From NCBI RefSeq assembly GCF_034424215.1, contig NZ_CP139960.1:2046001-2110000 (forward strand): DNA of 64,000 nucleotides, in the 5' to 3' direction. The first letter of the stretch is position 1. Each line of letters starts with the position of its first letter. A program made the position numbers and the translations under genes. This DNA comes from Niabella yanshanensis (GTDB lineage: Bacteria; Bacteroidota; Bacteroidia; Chitinophagales; Chitinophagaceae). The notes below the pieces were generated by a model. That model saw only the letters and a program-made list of their open reading frames with translations, was not told where the DNA came from and searched no databases. Positions 9,306-18,283 of this stretch are shown here, in pieces.

Positions 9306-9926
9306 TTAATTGTTTGAAAGACCTTTAAATACAAAGCCGGCAGCCGAAAAATGCTCCAATACGTTGGGGAGTACATATTTCAAGTTGGGAAAAGCCTTTT
9401 CACTGTCGTGAAATACAATAATCGACCCGTTCCCCGCCTTTTCTATTACATTTTTTTGACAATTTTCCGGGCTTAGTTCTCTATCAAAGTCCCCGCTTAA
9501 TACATCCCACATTACAATTTCAAAACCTTTCTTTTTGAGCGACTTGCCTGCTTTATTGCCGATACGGCCATAAGGGGGTCTGAAAAAACCCGAGACAATA
9601 TGGGCCGATGCCTGGTCAACATTATCTACATAAACATCATGAGATGTTTTCCATCCGTTTAAATGGTTATGTGTATGATTACCCACAGTATGGCCCCTGC
9701 CTATAATATCCTGGTAAATAGCCGGGTACTCCAATACATTTTTCCCCAAACAAAAAAAACTGCCTTTGGCATTAAAAGCGGCCAATTGCCGTAAAACGAA
9801 GGGCGTAGCTACCGGATGCGGACCATCATCGAAGGTCAGGTATAACTCCTTATTAGCTGTTTTTACATCCCAGGTGTAGGATCGAAATATTTTCTTTAAC
9901 CAAAAAGGTGTTTTGACAAAATACAT
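9306..9926 (-). CDS. Polysaccharide deacetylase (NodB domain)
   Basis: Starting at the ATG at 9926 (a TTG three codons upstream is less likely) the product is 206 residues, nearly all NodB domain. Motif 1 is TFDDGPHP (31-38, catalytic base and metal Asp), motif 2 HTHNH (84-88, metal His), motif 3 RPPYGR (116-121), and the C-terminal motif holds FHDSEKA. Such enzymes remove N-acetyl groups from peptidoglycan, chitin or other glycans. No clear signal peptide is present, only a short hydrophobic/basic start, so the cellular site is uncertain. It is monocistronic and divergent from the 10056 gene. Confidence 0.9.
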   Translation of the reverse strand: MYFVKTPFWLKKIFRSYTWDVKTANKELYLTFDDGPHPVATPFVLRQLAAFNAKGSFFCLGKNVLEYPAIYQDIIGRGHTVGNHTHNHLNGWKTSHDVYVDNVDQASAHIVSGFFRPPYGRIGNKAGKSLKKKGFEIVMWDVLSGDFDRELSPENCQKNVIEKAGNGSIIVFHDSEKAFPNLKYVLPNVLEHFSAAGFVFKGLSNN

Positions 9927-10055
9927 GAAAGGCAAAGTTACTATTTGTTTGAATGTGGATTTATTAACATTTATCCTGCATATTTTAATATGGACATTGA
10001 ATCATTTTGCGTCTAAAAAGAAAAGTTTTTTATCTTGCCGGATACCAATTTTACA

Positions 10056-10301
10056 ATGAGTCTGAAAACAAACGAAGAATATGAACAACGGAGGACCCGA
10101 CAGGTCTCCAGGATAAGGGGGGTGCTGGACTATACAATGGGTATTCTGATCATTGGTATAGGGCTGTTCCTTGTATTCAGATCAGCGATTAACATTAAAT
10201 TAAATAAAATATACCCTCCCGACGTTTGGGATAAAGTGTATGGCATCCTGGTGATTCTTTATGGTAGCTGGAGACTTTACAGAGGGTATAAGAAAAAATA
10301 G
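10056..10301 (+). CDS. Small membrane protein, 81 aa (function unknown)
   Basis: From the ATG at 10056 the product has a charged cytoplasmic start (SLKTNEEYEQRRTRQVSR), a membrane segment at about 28-44 (YTMGILIIGIGLFLVF), a short loop and a second hydrophobic stretch (VYGILVILYGSWRLY) before a basic tail RGYKKK. It is predicted to be a two-span inner-membrane protein. It begins a set with the PstS-like lipoprotein (8 bp downstream) and the TPR protein, so the three probably act together. A promoter-like TATCTTG lies about 20 bases upstream. Confidence 0.75.
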   Translation: MSLKTNEEYEQRRTRQVSRIRGVLDYTMGILIIGIGLFLVFRSAINIKLNKIYPPDVWDKVYGILVILYGSWRLYRGYKKK

Positions 10302-10309
10302 AATTAAAA

Positions 10310-11233
10310 ATGCGCTGCATTTATACAAGTATACTTTTCCTTATGGTTTACCTGGCTTCCTGCAAATCTGAAAAAAGCAGGATAGAGGAACAGCCTGACG
10401 CGCCGGGGAAAGGTACCATCACCATTAGTGCCGATGAATCGTTTAAACCCATTGTGGATGAGTTGGTAAAAGTGTACGAGTCGAACAATTATGGCACAAA
10501 AATAAACGTGCAGTATAAGCCGGAGGCGGATTGCATAAAGGATCTCTGGAACGATAGCATAAGGATGATCATATCTACTATAGCGCTTACCAATGGAGAG
10601 AGCCGGAAGCTTTCGGACTCTTTAAAAGTGAGTGTGGATCAGTTGCCTGTGGCCAGAGACGCTATTGCGGTTATCAGGCACCCCGGAGCCAAAGAAACGG
10701 AGTTTGACATGAATGATATCAAGGCCATTCTGGCCGGAACTTATAGTCAGTCGCTGATCCCTGTATTTGACGGCGTAAAAGCAACCAGTAGTGTAAGATT
10801 TATCGTCGATTCTGTAATGAAAGGGGCGAAACTCACCAACAGGGCGGTTGCTGCCCAAACCAGTGATTCGGTAATCAATTACGTGGCTAAAAACCCTGAT
10901 GCTATAGGCTTTGTCGGTGTAAGCTGGATCGGGAACCCTAATGACGATCAGCAATCGAGCTTTTTAAAAAAAGTTAAAATTTGTCGTTTAAAAAGCACAG
11001 ATAGCACAGGAAATTATATATTGCCGGTACAGGCCAACCTGTATGGGCGGTTATATCCCATGACAAGAGATCTCACGTATATAGTAAAAGAAAAATACAG
11101 GGGATTGGGCACAGGTTTTGCGCAACTGATGGCCACGGAGATTGGGCAGCTTATTTTTAAAAGGGCTTATTTAATGCCTGGAAGAAGATATTATGTGATA
11201 CGTCCGATACAATTAAATGAAGATTCTATATAA
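10310..11233 (+). CDS. PstS-like periplasmic-binding lipoprotein
   Basis: This 307-residue protein starts with a lipoprotein signal (lipobox YLASC, Cys18) followed by a type 2 periplasmic-binding fold: GTITISADESFKPIVDELVKVYE at about 34-56 and IGFVGVSWIG near 200, as in phosphate-binding PstS relatives. No pstA, pstB or pstC is nearby, so it need not be a phosphate transporter part. In Bacteroidota such PstS-like proteins often sit next to TPR genes and TonB/ExbBD energy genes, so a role in envelope sensing or transport is inferred. It is followed by a TPR gene 56 bp downstream. Confidence 0.8.
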   Translation: MRCIYTSILFLMVYLASCKSEKSRIEEQPDAPGKGTITISADESFKPIVDELVKVYESNNYGTKINVQYKPEADCIKDLWNDSIRMIISTIALTNGESRKLSDSLKVSVDQLPVARDAIAVIRHPGAKETEFDMNDIKAILAGTYSQSLIPVFDGVKATSSVRFIVDSVMKGAKLTNRAVAAQTSDSVINYVAKNPDAIGFVGVSWIGNPNDDQQSSFLKKVKICRLKSTDSTGNYILPVQANLYGRLYPMTRDLTYIVKEKYRGLGTGFAQLMATEIGQLIFKRAYLMPGRRYYVIRPIQLNEDSI

Positions 11234-11289
11234 AAGATAAAAAAATTATATTTACAACTTCTTATTTAAACAACTACAAAACAAGAAAG

Positions 11290-13062
11290 ATGATGAAGAA
11301 AACAATCCATCTGCTCGCACTAGGAGTTTTACTGAATGCCGGGGTGTATGCACAGTCCGTAGAGGATGGTGTTAAAGCTTACTATAACGGCAACTATGCT
11401 TCTGCAGTAAACATACTGGAAAAGCATGGCGACAAGCAGGAAGCAGCCTACTGGTTAGCAGAGTCTTATTTTTCTCAGGGAAAGACAGCTTTAGCTAAAG
11501 CTGCGGTTGACAAGGCCATTGCAGCCAAACCCGGCGATCCGTTTACTTTGGTAGCTAAGGGACATTATTTATTATTAGAAAATAAAGCAGCCGAGGCTAG
11601 CCAGAGTTTCGAAGCAGCAATTGCTGCTGCCGGTAAGAAAGACGAGGATAAGGCGATGATTTTAAATGCAGTAGGTAATGCAGTAACCAAAGTCTACAAT
11701 AATATTGATAAGGTAGGTGATATTAAATATGCCGTTACCAAATTAGAAGAGGCTAAAAACCTTGTTATGGGTATGAAGGAAAAAAACCGTCCTGCCCAGT
11801 TACTGGCGGATATTAATACCAACCTGGCAGATGCTACTTTAAAGGCGAACCCGGGTGATGGTAGCAAGGCATTTGTGTTATATCAGGATGCAATGAACGC
11901 TGATCCTACTTTTGCTAAGGCAGAATTCAGAAAAGCTATGATTTTCAAGTCGCAAAAAAACACGGAGCTTTATTTACAAACTTTAGAGAAAGCTTCAGCG
12001 GCCAACCCGGCAAACGTTGCTGTACTCGAAGAGTTGTATAACTATTATAGTTTCACCGCACAGGATGCTGTTAAGGCAAAGCCTTACGGCGACAAAATCG
12101 TAGCTTTATTACCTCCAGGCCCGAATGTTGAATATTTCAAGGCGGCGGGCTCTTACTTTGCAAAAGATTATACCGGTGCGATCACCATAGGTAAAGATAT
12201 TATTGCCAAGGCTGGTGAGCAGGCAGATCCAAGAACTTATAAACTGATTGCCTATAGCCTTATAGCGAATAAAGATACAGCCGCAGCAATACCTTTTGTA
12301 GAAGATTACTTTAAAAATCAGGCAAAAGATCAAATTAGCTCATTTGACTACGCGTTGAAGGCCACAGCGCTCTCTAATACTCCCGGTAAAGAAGCGGAGG
12401 TTATCAAAACCTACATGGAGGCAGCAGCAGCAGACACTACTGTAGCAGGCAAAGTTGAAATACTGGAAGAAGGAGCTAAGAACTTTGCAAAATCAGGGAA
12501 AGGTGTTCTGGCCGGCGATTTATATGCTAAGATCCTGGAAATTAAACCAGCGGACAAGTTAACGATCAACGATTACTTCAATGCAGGTTACACAGGTTAT
12601 TACAAATCTGGCCAGTACGACAAAGCATGGAAGGTTTTTGATGCAGCAAGAACAAAATTCCCTAACTGGAATTATGGTTATATGTTAGCCGCAGGTAGCA
12701 GTAAGGTATTTGACTCTACCAACGCTCAAAATATAATGGTACCAGATGCTGAAAAATACATTGCTTACCTGCAATCTCCCAATGATACTTCTGCAGCAAC
12801 TGCAAAACGAGGAGAGATCTTCAAAACAGCGCTTTCATTGGCTATTTTCTACATCAATGATAAAAAAGACAGCGAGAATGGCTTGAAATATTTACATGTA
12901 GCTCATGACAATGCTGATGACCCAAGTGCAAAAGCACAGGTTGCTGAATATATCAAAGGCTTAGGTGGCACACCTGGTGCTCCGGCAGCGGGAGGAACAA
13001 CTCCGGCAGCAGCACCTGCAACTGACTCTACAAAGGCTCCGGCTGGCGGTCCTAAAAAATAA
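11290..13062 (+). CDS. Secreted TPR-repeat protein
   Basis: A 590-residue protein with a signal peptide (residues 1-22, ending near VYAQS) and a long helical body of tetratricopeptide-like repeats. Clear examples are GVKAYYNGNYASAVNILEKH at about 27-46, YWLAESYFSQGKTALAKAAV, and YFNAGYTGYYKSGQYDKAW near 430-448. The last 40 residues are low-complexity (Ala/Pro/Gly/Thr) and likely disordered. A periplasmic location is inferred. It probably scaffolds or partners the PstS-like lipoprotein encoded upstream. A strong terminator follows 20 bases after the stop. Confidence 0.88.
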   Translation: MMKKTIHLLALGVLLNAGVYAQSVEDGVKAYYNGNYASAVNILEKHGDKQEAAYWLAESYFSQGKTALAKAAVDKAIAAKPGDPFTLVAKGHYLLLENKAAEASQSFEAAIAAAGKKDEDKAMILNAVGNAVTKVYNNIDKVGDIKYAVTKLEEAKNLVMGMKEKNRPAQLLADINTNLADATLKANPGDGSKAFVLYQDAMNADPTFAKAEFRKAMIFKSQKNTELYLQTLEKASAANPANVAVLEELYNYYSFTAQDAVKAKPYGDKIVALLPPGPNVEYFKAAGSYFAKDYTGAITIGKDIIAKAGEQADPRTYKLIAYSLIANKDTAAAIPFVEDYFKNQAKDQISSFDYALKATALSNTPGKEAEVIKTYMEAAAADTTVAGKVEILEEGAKNFAKSGKGVLAGDLYAKILEIKPADKLTINDYFNAGYTGYYKSGQYDKAWKVFDAARTKFPNWNYGYMLAAGSSKVFDSTNAQNIMVPDAEKYIAYLQSPNDTSAATAKRGEIFKTALSLAIFYINDKKDSENGLKYLHVAHDNADDPSAKAQVAEYIKGLGGTPGAPAAGGTTPAAAPATDSTKAPAGGPKK

Positions 13063-13081
13063 GATCTATTTTTATGATAGC

Positions 13082-13109
13082 AACACCCCACAGTGTGGGG
13101 TGTTTTTTT
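13082..13109 (+). terminator. Rho-independent terminator after the TPR gene
   Basis: AACACCCCACA pairs with TGTGGGGTGTT across a very tight loop, followed by a run of seven T. It ends the 10056-13062 unit and isolates the nuo operon. Confidence 0.93.
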
Positions 13110-13183
13110 ATGTAATTATTAATTTAGAATTAGAATATCAGCAAATTATTGCAACTCTTTGAGGTTAATTGACCAACCTGCCT

Positions 13184-13191
13184 TATTTTTG
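13184..13191 (+). promoter_or_regulatory. Main promoter -7 box of the nuo operon
   Basis: TATTTTTG fits TAnnTTTG exactly, 16 bases before the nuoA ATG. TTTG at 13158-13161 is a candidate -33 element with a slightly long spacer of 22. It follows the terminator at 13082-13109, as expected for the start of a new unit. Confidence 0.6.
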
Positions 13192-13207
13192 CGCATTACT
13201 AAAAGAT

Positions 13208-13603
13208 ATGGTTTATTTACTAAAAACCGTTGTTACTGATAATACAGCACAGTCTTTTTTACCGATTGGATTGCAGCTTGTTTTTGCCGCGGGTCTTATT
13301 ATTGCACTGGTTATTCTGACTCATTTTTTAGGCCCCAAACGCAAAACAAAAGACAAACTCGAAAACTTCGCAAGTGGTATCGAATCGCATGGAGACGCGC
13401 GCCAACCCATGGCCATCAAGTACTTTTTAACGGCTATTCTGTTCGTTTTATTTGATGTGGAGGTTATATTCTTCTATCCTTATGCGGTTAATTTTAAGGA
13501 TCTTGGCTGGAGCGGCTTTTACGCTGTATTGATGTTTGTAGCATTCTTTTTATGTGGTTTCACCTACATTATTAAGAAGGGCGCACTAAAATGGGAAGAC
13601 TAG
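13208..13603 (+). CDS. nuoA: NADH-quinone oxidoreductase subunit A
   Basis: From ATG 13208 (an upstream in-frame TTG at 13169 lies before the promoter and is rejected) the product has 131 residues and three membrane spans. The conserved loop KLENFASGIE and the FDVEVIFFYPYA segment identify subunit A of complex I, a membrane-arm protein beside NuoH and the quinone site. Length matches the family (about 120-145). It is the first gene of the nuoA-N operon. Confidence 0.96.
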   Translation: MVYLLKTVVTDNTAQSFLPIGLQLVFAAGLIIALVILTHFLGPKRKTKDKLENFASGIESHGDARQPMAIKYFLTAILFVLFDVEVIFFYPYAVNFKDLGWSGFYAVLMFVAFFLCGFTYIIKKGALKWED

Positions 13604-13696
13604 AATCGACCGTCCGAACGGAAGATTGATTTATATTTTTAACTAATTTTCACCGTAAGGCTGAAACAAAATGCCCCTGTACGGGGTTTGGTTGAT

Positions 13697-14278
13697 ATGA
13701 GACCAGTTTCTTACAATATAAAACAAAAACCTCTTGAAGCCGATATCAGCATGGCTGACATGCCAGCCGGCCATGAGGGTCAGGGATTTTTTGCTACTAC
13801 ACTTGACAGCGTTATAGGGCTTGCCAGGAAGAACTCCATCTGGCCCCTCCCCTTTGCAACGTCCTGTTGTGGTATCGAGTTTATGGCTACTATGGGCGCT
13901 ACCTACGATTTAGCCCGTTTTGGTAGCGAACGTGTTGGATTTTCTCCGCGTCAGTGCGACCTTTTAATGGTTATGGGAACGATTGCGAAGAAAATGGGAC
14001 CCGTTGTAAAGCAGGTTTACCTGCAAATGGCAGAACCCCGCTGGGTAATTGCCGTAGGCGCCTGTGCCAGCAGCGGTGGTATTTTTGATACTTACAGTGT
14101 TTTACAGGGAATTGACCAGGTAGTACCGGTAGACGTGTATGTGCCCGGTTGTCCGCCACGCCCTGAGGCAATACTGGATGGTGTCATGCGCATACAGGAC
14201 CTGATTGGCAAAGAAAGCCTGCGCAGAAGAAACGGAGAGCAATATAAAGCCCTGCTTGAAAGTTACGGAATACAATAG
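13697..14278 (+). CDS. nuoB: NADH-quinone oxidoreductase subunit B
   Basis: 193 residues from ATG 13697. Cluster N2 ligands are present: Cys57-Cys58 in ATSCCGIEFM, Cys123 in GACASSGG and Cys152 in VPGCPPRPE. This subunit carries the last [4Fe-4S] cluster, which passes electrons to quinone. The 93-bp spacer from nuoA contains a small hairpin CCCC-TGTAC-GGGG just before the start, which could tune translation. An in-frame TTG at 13688 is an unlikely alternative. Confidence 0.97.
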   Translation: MRPVSYNIKQKPLEADISMADMPAGHEGQGFFATTLDSVIGLARKNSIWPLPFATSCCGIEFMATMGATYDLARFGSERVGFSPRQCDLLMVMGTIAKKMGPVVKQVYLQMAEPRWVIAVGACASSGGIFDTYSVLQGIDQVVPVDVYVPGCPPRPEAILDGVMRIQDLIGKESLRRRNGEQYKALLESYGIQ

Positions 14279-14292
14279 AAGTTTAGATTTTA

Positions 14293-14364
14293 GTATTTAG
14301 TATACAGATTGAAAAACAATACCGGCTAAATACTTTAACAATCTAAATACTTGGTACTAAATAC
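14293..14364. repeat. Inverted word-repeat spacer between nuoB and nuoC
   Basis: GTATTTAGTA (14293-14302) is the exact reverse complement of TACTAAATAC (14355-14364). Further copies of the word CTAAATACTT occur between them at about 14326 and 14343. The 103-bp spacer can fold into a long imperfect hairpin in the nuo mRNA. Other operon spacers here share this design. Confidence 0.6.
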
Positions 14365-14381
14365 TTATAGTCTATTAAAAA

Positions 14382-14945
14382 ATGGCAATCACTAACGAAA
14401 TTATACAACAAAAGCTTACTGATAAATTCGGAGACCAGGTATCTGACTTCGAAGTTACTTTCGATACCCTGAGCTTTAATGCCAACAAAGAGATCAATCT
14501 GAAGGTGCTGAATTTTTTACAGGAAGACGGGCTGAATTTCAATTTCTTAACTGATTTATGCGGGGTACATTACCCGGACAGACAAGGTGAAGAACTGGCT
14601 GTAGTATACCATTTGCATAATATCAAAGAGAACATAAGAGTTCGGTTCAAAGTTTTTACCGACATTACAAAGCCGGATGTATATACCGCCACCGGCGTTT
14701 TTGCCGCGGCCAACTGGATGGAGCGGGAAACCTTTGATTTCTACGGTATCAACTTCATTGGCCATCCCAACCTGATCCGGATATTAAACGTTGACGAAAT
14801 GGATTATTTCCCTATGCGGAAAGAATATCCATTGGAAGACCAAAGCCGTACCGATAAAGATGATGAAATGTTTGGAAGGGGTGGCATGTTAGGTTTTGGA
14901 ACCGAGAAGACTGTACACGGCACAATAGCTGAAGATGAAAAGTGA
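14382..14945 (+). CDS. nuoC: NADH-quinone oxidoreductase subunit C
   Basis: A 187-residue separate NuoC, not fused to NuoD. The 30-kDa subunit signature is visible: ANWMERETFDFYGI and HPNLIRIL around 110-136, then the acidic YPLEDQSR. It belongs to the hydrophilic arm connecting module. A very small ORF overlaps its last codons. Confidence 0.95.
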   Translation: MAITNEIIQQKLTDKFGDQVSDFEVTFDTLSFNANKEINLKVLNFLQEDGLNFNFLTDLCGVHYPDRQGEELAVVYHLHNIKENIRVRFKVFTDITKPDVYTATGVFAAANWMERETFDFYGINFIGHPNLIRILNVDEMDYFPMRKEYPLEDQSRTDKDDEMFGRGGMLGFGTEKTVHGTIAEDEK

Positions 14946-15039
14946 TGATTGGCTGATAGTACTTGAGGCAACTCTTGCCGTTTCCTTTATTGTGGGTGTG
15001 GCGATCTTAATCAGGAATAAGAAAAAAAGAGCTCAATAA
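14935..15039 (+). CDS. Putative 34-aa membrane microprotein coupled to nuoC
   Basis: ATG at 14935 overlaps the end of nuoC by 11 bases and opens a 34-codon frame: MKSDDWLIVLE, a hydrophobic run of about 17 residues, then the basic tail RNKKKRAQ and TAA. The layout (acidic start, one membrane span, positive tail) is that of a genuine single-pass microprotein. Its overlap with the nuoC stop and its place 37 bp before nuoD suggest translational coupling. It matches none of the 14 known subunits. Being short, it could be fortuitous. Confidence 0.5.
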   Translation: MKSDDWLIVLEATLAVSFIVGVAILIRNKKKRAQ

Positions 15040-15076
15040 CAAGACGACAATAAACGACAAAGCAGATACATATCAA

Positions 15077-16306
15077 ATGTCAGATATACATCAAAATATA
15101 AATCTCCCTGCCGGTAGTATTGAAAAACAAACTACCACGCTCAACCTGGGGCCTACGCACCCGGCTACACACGGAGTATTTCAAAATATTATTGAACTGG
15201 ATGGGGAGAAGATCGTAAAGGCCGATGCGACGGTTGGCTATATTCACCGGGCTTTCGAAAAAATTGCAGAACGCAGGCCTTTATACCAGATCACGCCTTT
15301 AACAGACAGGTTGAACTATTGCTCTGCCCCGCTGAACAATATGGGCTGGCATTTAACCTGCGAAACGCTGTTGGGTGTAAAAACGCCGAAGCGGGTAGAT
15401 TATTTGCGCATTATTGTAATGGAACTGGCACGTATCGCTGATCATTTGATCTGCAGCTCTATTATGGGTGTGGATGCGGGCGCCTACACAGGCTTCCTTT
15501 ATGTAATGCAGTATCGCGAATTGATCTATGAGATCTATGAAGAGATCTGCGGATCAAGATTGACGACCAATATGGGTCGTATCGGCGGTTTTGAAAGAGA
15601 CTTCAATGATACCGCTTTCCAAAAAATTGAAAAGTTCCTGAGAGAATATCCTGCGGTTTTAAAAGAGTTTGAAAACCTTTTTACCCGCAACCGTATTTTC
15701 ATGGAACGTACTATGGGCGTTGGCGCTATTTCAGCTGAAAGAGCTTTAAATTATGGTTTCACAGGGCCTAACCTGAGGGCAGCAGGCGTAGACTATGATG
15801 TACGAGTAACGGCTCCTTACAGCAGTTATGAAGAATTTGACTTCGACATCCCGGTTGGTTCTACAGGCGATTGCTATGACCGTTTCCAGGTACGCAATGG
15901 TGAAATGTGGCAAAGCCTGCGCATTATAGAACAGGCCATGCAAAAGCTGAACAACCTAAAAGGTGAAGAAGCGACCGCTTATCATGCGGATGTTCCTGAA
16001 TACTACCTTCCGAAAAAGAAGGATGTGTATACTAAAATGGAAGCCCTGATCTGGCATTTTAAAATTATTATGGGTGAGATCGATATGCCCAAAGGCGAGC
16101 TGTATCATTCTATTGAAGCAGGTAATGGTGAGCTGGGATATTATTTTATCAGTGACGGCGGCAGAAGCCCTTACCGGCTGCATTTCAGACGTCCCTGCTT
16201 TATTTACTACCAGGCTTTCGAAGAGCTGGTAAAGGATGGCATGTTGAGTGACGCCATCCTGGTAATGTCTTCATTGAACCTGATTGCAGGGGAAATGGAC
16301 GCTTAA
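15077..16306 (+). CDS. nuoD: NADH-quinone oxidoreductase subunit D
   Basis: 409 residues matching the 49-kDa subunit: NLGPTHPATHGVF near residue 24 (quinone-site His), GYIHRAFEKIAERR, and the C-terminal hallmark DPVMGEVDR-like stretch replaced by the family-typical ISDGGRSPYRLHFRRP. It forms the quinone pocket with NuoB. Length is normal for a free-standing NuoD. Confidence 0.96.
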   Translation: MSDIHQNINLPAGSIEKQTTTLNLGPTHPATHGVFQNIIELDGEKIVKADATVGYIHRAFEKIAERRPLYQITPLTDRLNYCSAPLNNMGWHLTCETLLGVKTPKRVDYLRIIVMELARIADHLICSSIMGVDAGAYTGFLYVMQYRELIYEIYEEICGSRLTTNMGRIGGFERDFNDTAFQKIEKFLREYPAVLKEFENLFTRNRIFMERTMGVGAISAERALNYGFTGPNLRAAGVDYDVRVTAPYSSYEEFDFDIPVGSTGDCYDRFQVRNGEMWQSLRIIEQAMQKLNNLKGEEATAYHADVPEYYLPKKKDVYTKMEALIWHFKIIMGEIDMPKGELYHSIEAGNGELGYYFISDGGRSPYRLHFRRPCFIYYQAFEELVKDGMLSDAILVMSSLNLIAGEMDA

Positions 16307-16403
16307 AGAACAAAGAATGATGAATTAAGAATGGATTCCTGTTCATGATCATGTTTATGAGCTTCGATGATTTTTAATTTTGTCTTTAATTATATTATCA
16401 ATT

Positions 16404-16892
16404 ATGGTTCAATTCTCTCAGGAAAACTTATTAAAAGTTGACAAAATAATAGCCCGGTATCCGGAAGGCCGACAAAAAAGCGCCCTGATACCTTTATTGC
16501 ACCTGGCACAGGAGCAATACGGCTGGTTAAGTGTTGAAACCATGGACTATGTGGCGTCGCTGTTAAGTATTGACCCAATTGAGGTTTACGAAGTGGCTTC
16601 TTTTTATAGCATGTATAATTTGAAACCTATAGGTAAGTACATGTTTGAAGTATGCCAAACCGGTCCCTGTATGATCAATGGCAGTGATGATATCATTGAA
16701 TACATCGGCGAAAAGCTGAACATCAAACCAGGAGAGACTACGGCTGACGGACTTTTTACTCTAAAAACAGTGGAATGCCTTGGGGCCTGTGGTTATGCGC
16801 CGATGATGCAAATGGGTAAGTTTTACAAAGAGCATCTTACCAAAGAAAAAGTGGACGCGATTATTGAAGAGTGCAGGGCTAAAGCAAATTAA
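16404..16892 (+). CDS. nuoE: NADH-quinone oxidoreductase subunit E
   Basis: 162 residues from ATG 16404 (an earlier TTG is rejected). The thioredoxin-like [2Fe-2S] ligands are Cys84, Cys89, Cys125 and Cys129 in VCQTGPCM and VECLGACG. With NuoF it makes the NADH-oxidising module. Presence of nuoE, nuoF and nuoG shows this organism keeps a true NADH dehydrogenase, unlike Bacteroidota with an 11-subunit complex. The 97-bp spacer upstream is AT-rich with short repeated words. Confidence 0.95.
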   Translation: MVQFSQENLLKVDKIIARYPEGRQKSALIPLLHLAQEQYGWLSVETMDYVASLLSIDPIEVYEVASFYSMYNLKPIGKYMFEVCQTGPCMINGSDDIIEYIGEKLNIKPGETTADGLFTLKTVECLGACGYAPMMQMGKFYKEHLTKEKVDAIIEECRAKAN

Positions 16893-16916
16893 ATCTCTCG
16901 TTTAGGAAATTATAAA

Positions 16917-18272
16917 ATGGGTAGAAAACTATTACTAGAAAAAGCACATGTAGAGGGTATCCGGTATTTCGATACTTATCGTCGTGAAGGTGGTTACCGT
17001 AGCGTTGAAAAGGCATTGAAAACAATGGGCCCCGATGATGTTACAGAAGAGGTAAAAAAATCAGGACTTCGTGGTCGCGGTGGTGCCGGTTTCCCCACCG
17101 GTATGAAGTGGAGTTTCCTGGCTAAACCGGAAGGTGTCCCCCGTCACCTGGTGGTAAATGCCGATGAGAGTGAGCCAGGTACTTTTAAAGACCGCTACCT
17201 GATGGAATTTATTCCGCACCTGCTGATAGAAGGTGTTATTGTAGCCTCTTATGCTTTGGGCTCTAATACTTCTTATATATATATCCGTGGTGAATATGCC
17301 TGGATCGTTGATATACTCGAACAAGCCATACAGGAAGCACATAACAATGGTTTCCTGGGTAAAAATATATTAGGGAGCGGCTTTGATTGCGATATCCATG
17401 TACAACGTGGCGCCGGCGCTTATATCTGTGGAGAAGAAACGGCCCTGATCGAATCGCTGGAAGGTAAAAGAGGTAACCCTCGTATCAAGCCGCCCTTCCC
17501 TGCTGTAAAAGGTGCATGGGACAGGCCGACAGTGGTAAACAATGTAGAGAGCATTGCCGCTGTAGTGCCTATCATTAATGAGGGTGGTGAAGAGTACGCA
17601 AAAATTGGTGTAGGAAAATCTACGGGTACCAAATTAATATCTGCCTGTGGCAATATCAATAAGCCTGGTGTTTATGAAATTGATATGACCATTTCGGTGG
17701 AAGAGTTTATTTACAGTGATGAATGGTGTGGTGGTATCGCCAAAGGTAAAAGGCTTAAAGCCTGTATTCCGGGTGGTTCATCGGTTCCTATTCTGCCGGC
17801 CAATCTCTTATTGAAGACTGCCAAGGGAGAACAAAGGATGATGAATTATGAAAGCCTTGCTGATGGCGGTTTTCAGACGGGTACTATGATGGGTAGTGGT
17901 GGCTTTATTGTTTTTGATGAAGACCAGTGCGTGGTAAAGCATACCTACACCCTGGCTCGTTTCTATCGCCATGAAAGCTGTGGTCAGTGCTCACCTTGCA
18001 GAGAGGGCACCGGATGGATGGAGAAGCTTTTATTGAGGCTGGATAAAGGTCAGGGAAAAATGAGCGATATCGATTTACTGTGGGACATTCAAAGTAGAAT
18101 AGAAGGTAATACCATTTGTCCTTTAGGTGATGCAGCAGCGTGGCCGGTAGCAGCAGCCATACGCCACTTCCGCGATGAGTTTGAGTGGCATATTACCAAT
18201 GCGGCTGAAGCACAGGTAAGAAATTTTGGATTGGCGCATTATGCAGATGTCAGAGAAGTGGTACCGGCCTAA
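16917..18272 (+). CDS. nuoF: NADH-quinone oxidoreductase subunit F
   Basis: 451 residues. The glycine-rich FMN/NADH site [10 protein letters not shown] lies at 53-62, and the [4Fe-4S] N3 ligands Cys355, Cys358, Cys361 and Cys401 sit in [11 protein letters not shown] and TICPLGDA. It binds NADH and passes electrons via FMN. It begins 24 bp after nuoE. The next nuo gene is pushed 467 bp away by the inserted GxxExxY cassette. Confidence 0.97.
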   Translation: MGRKLLLEKAHVEGIRYFDTYRREGGYRSVEKALKTMGPDDVTEEVKKSGLRGRGGAGFPTGMKWSFLAKPEGVPRHLVVNADESEPGTFKDRYLMEFIPHLLIEGVIVASYALGSNTSYIYIRGEYAWIVDILEQAIQEAHNNGFLGKNILGSGFDCDIHVQRGAGAYICGEETALIESLEGKRGNPRIKPPFPAVKGAWDRPTVVNNVESIAAVVPIINEGGEEYAKIGVGKSTGTKLISACGNINKPGVYEIDMTISVEEFIYSDEWCGGIAKGKRLKACIPGGSSVPILPANLLLKTAKGEQRMMNYESLADGGFQTGTMMGSGGFIVFDEDQCVVKHTYTLARFYRHESCGQCSPCREGTGWMEKLLLRLDKGQGKMSDIDLLWDIQSRIEGNTICPLGDAAAWPVAAAIRHFRDEFEWHITNAAEAQVRNFGLAHYADVREVVPA

Positions 18273-18283
18273 TAAGACGTTCT

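Noticed and set aside
13169-13207. Upstream TTG start for nuoA
   Set aside because: It would place the -7 promoter box inside the coding region, and the added residues match no NuoA family start.
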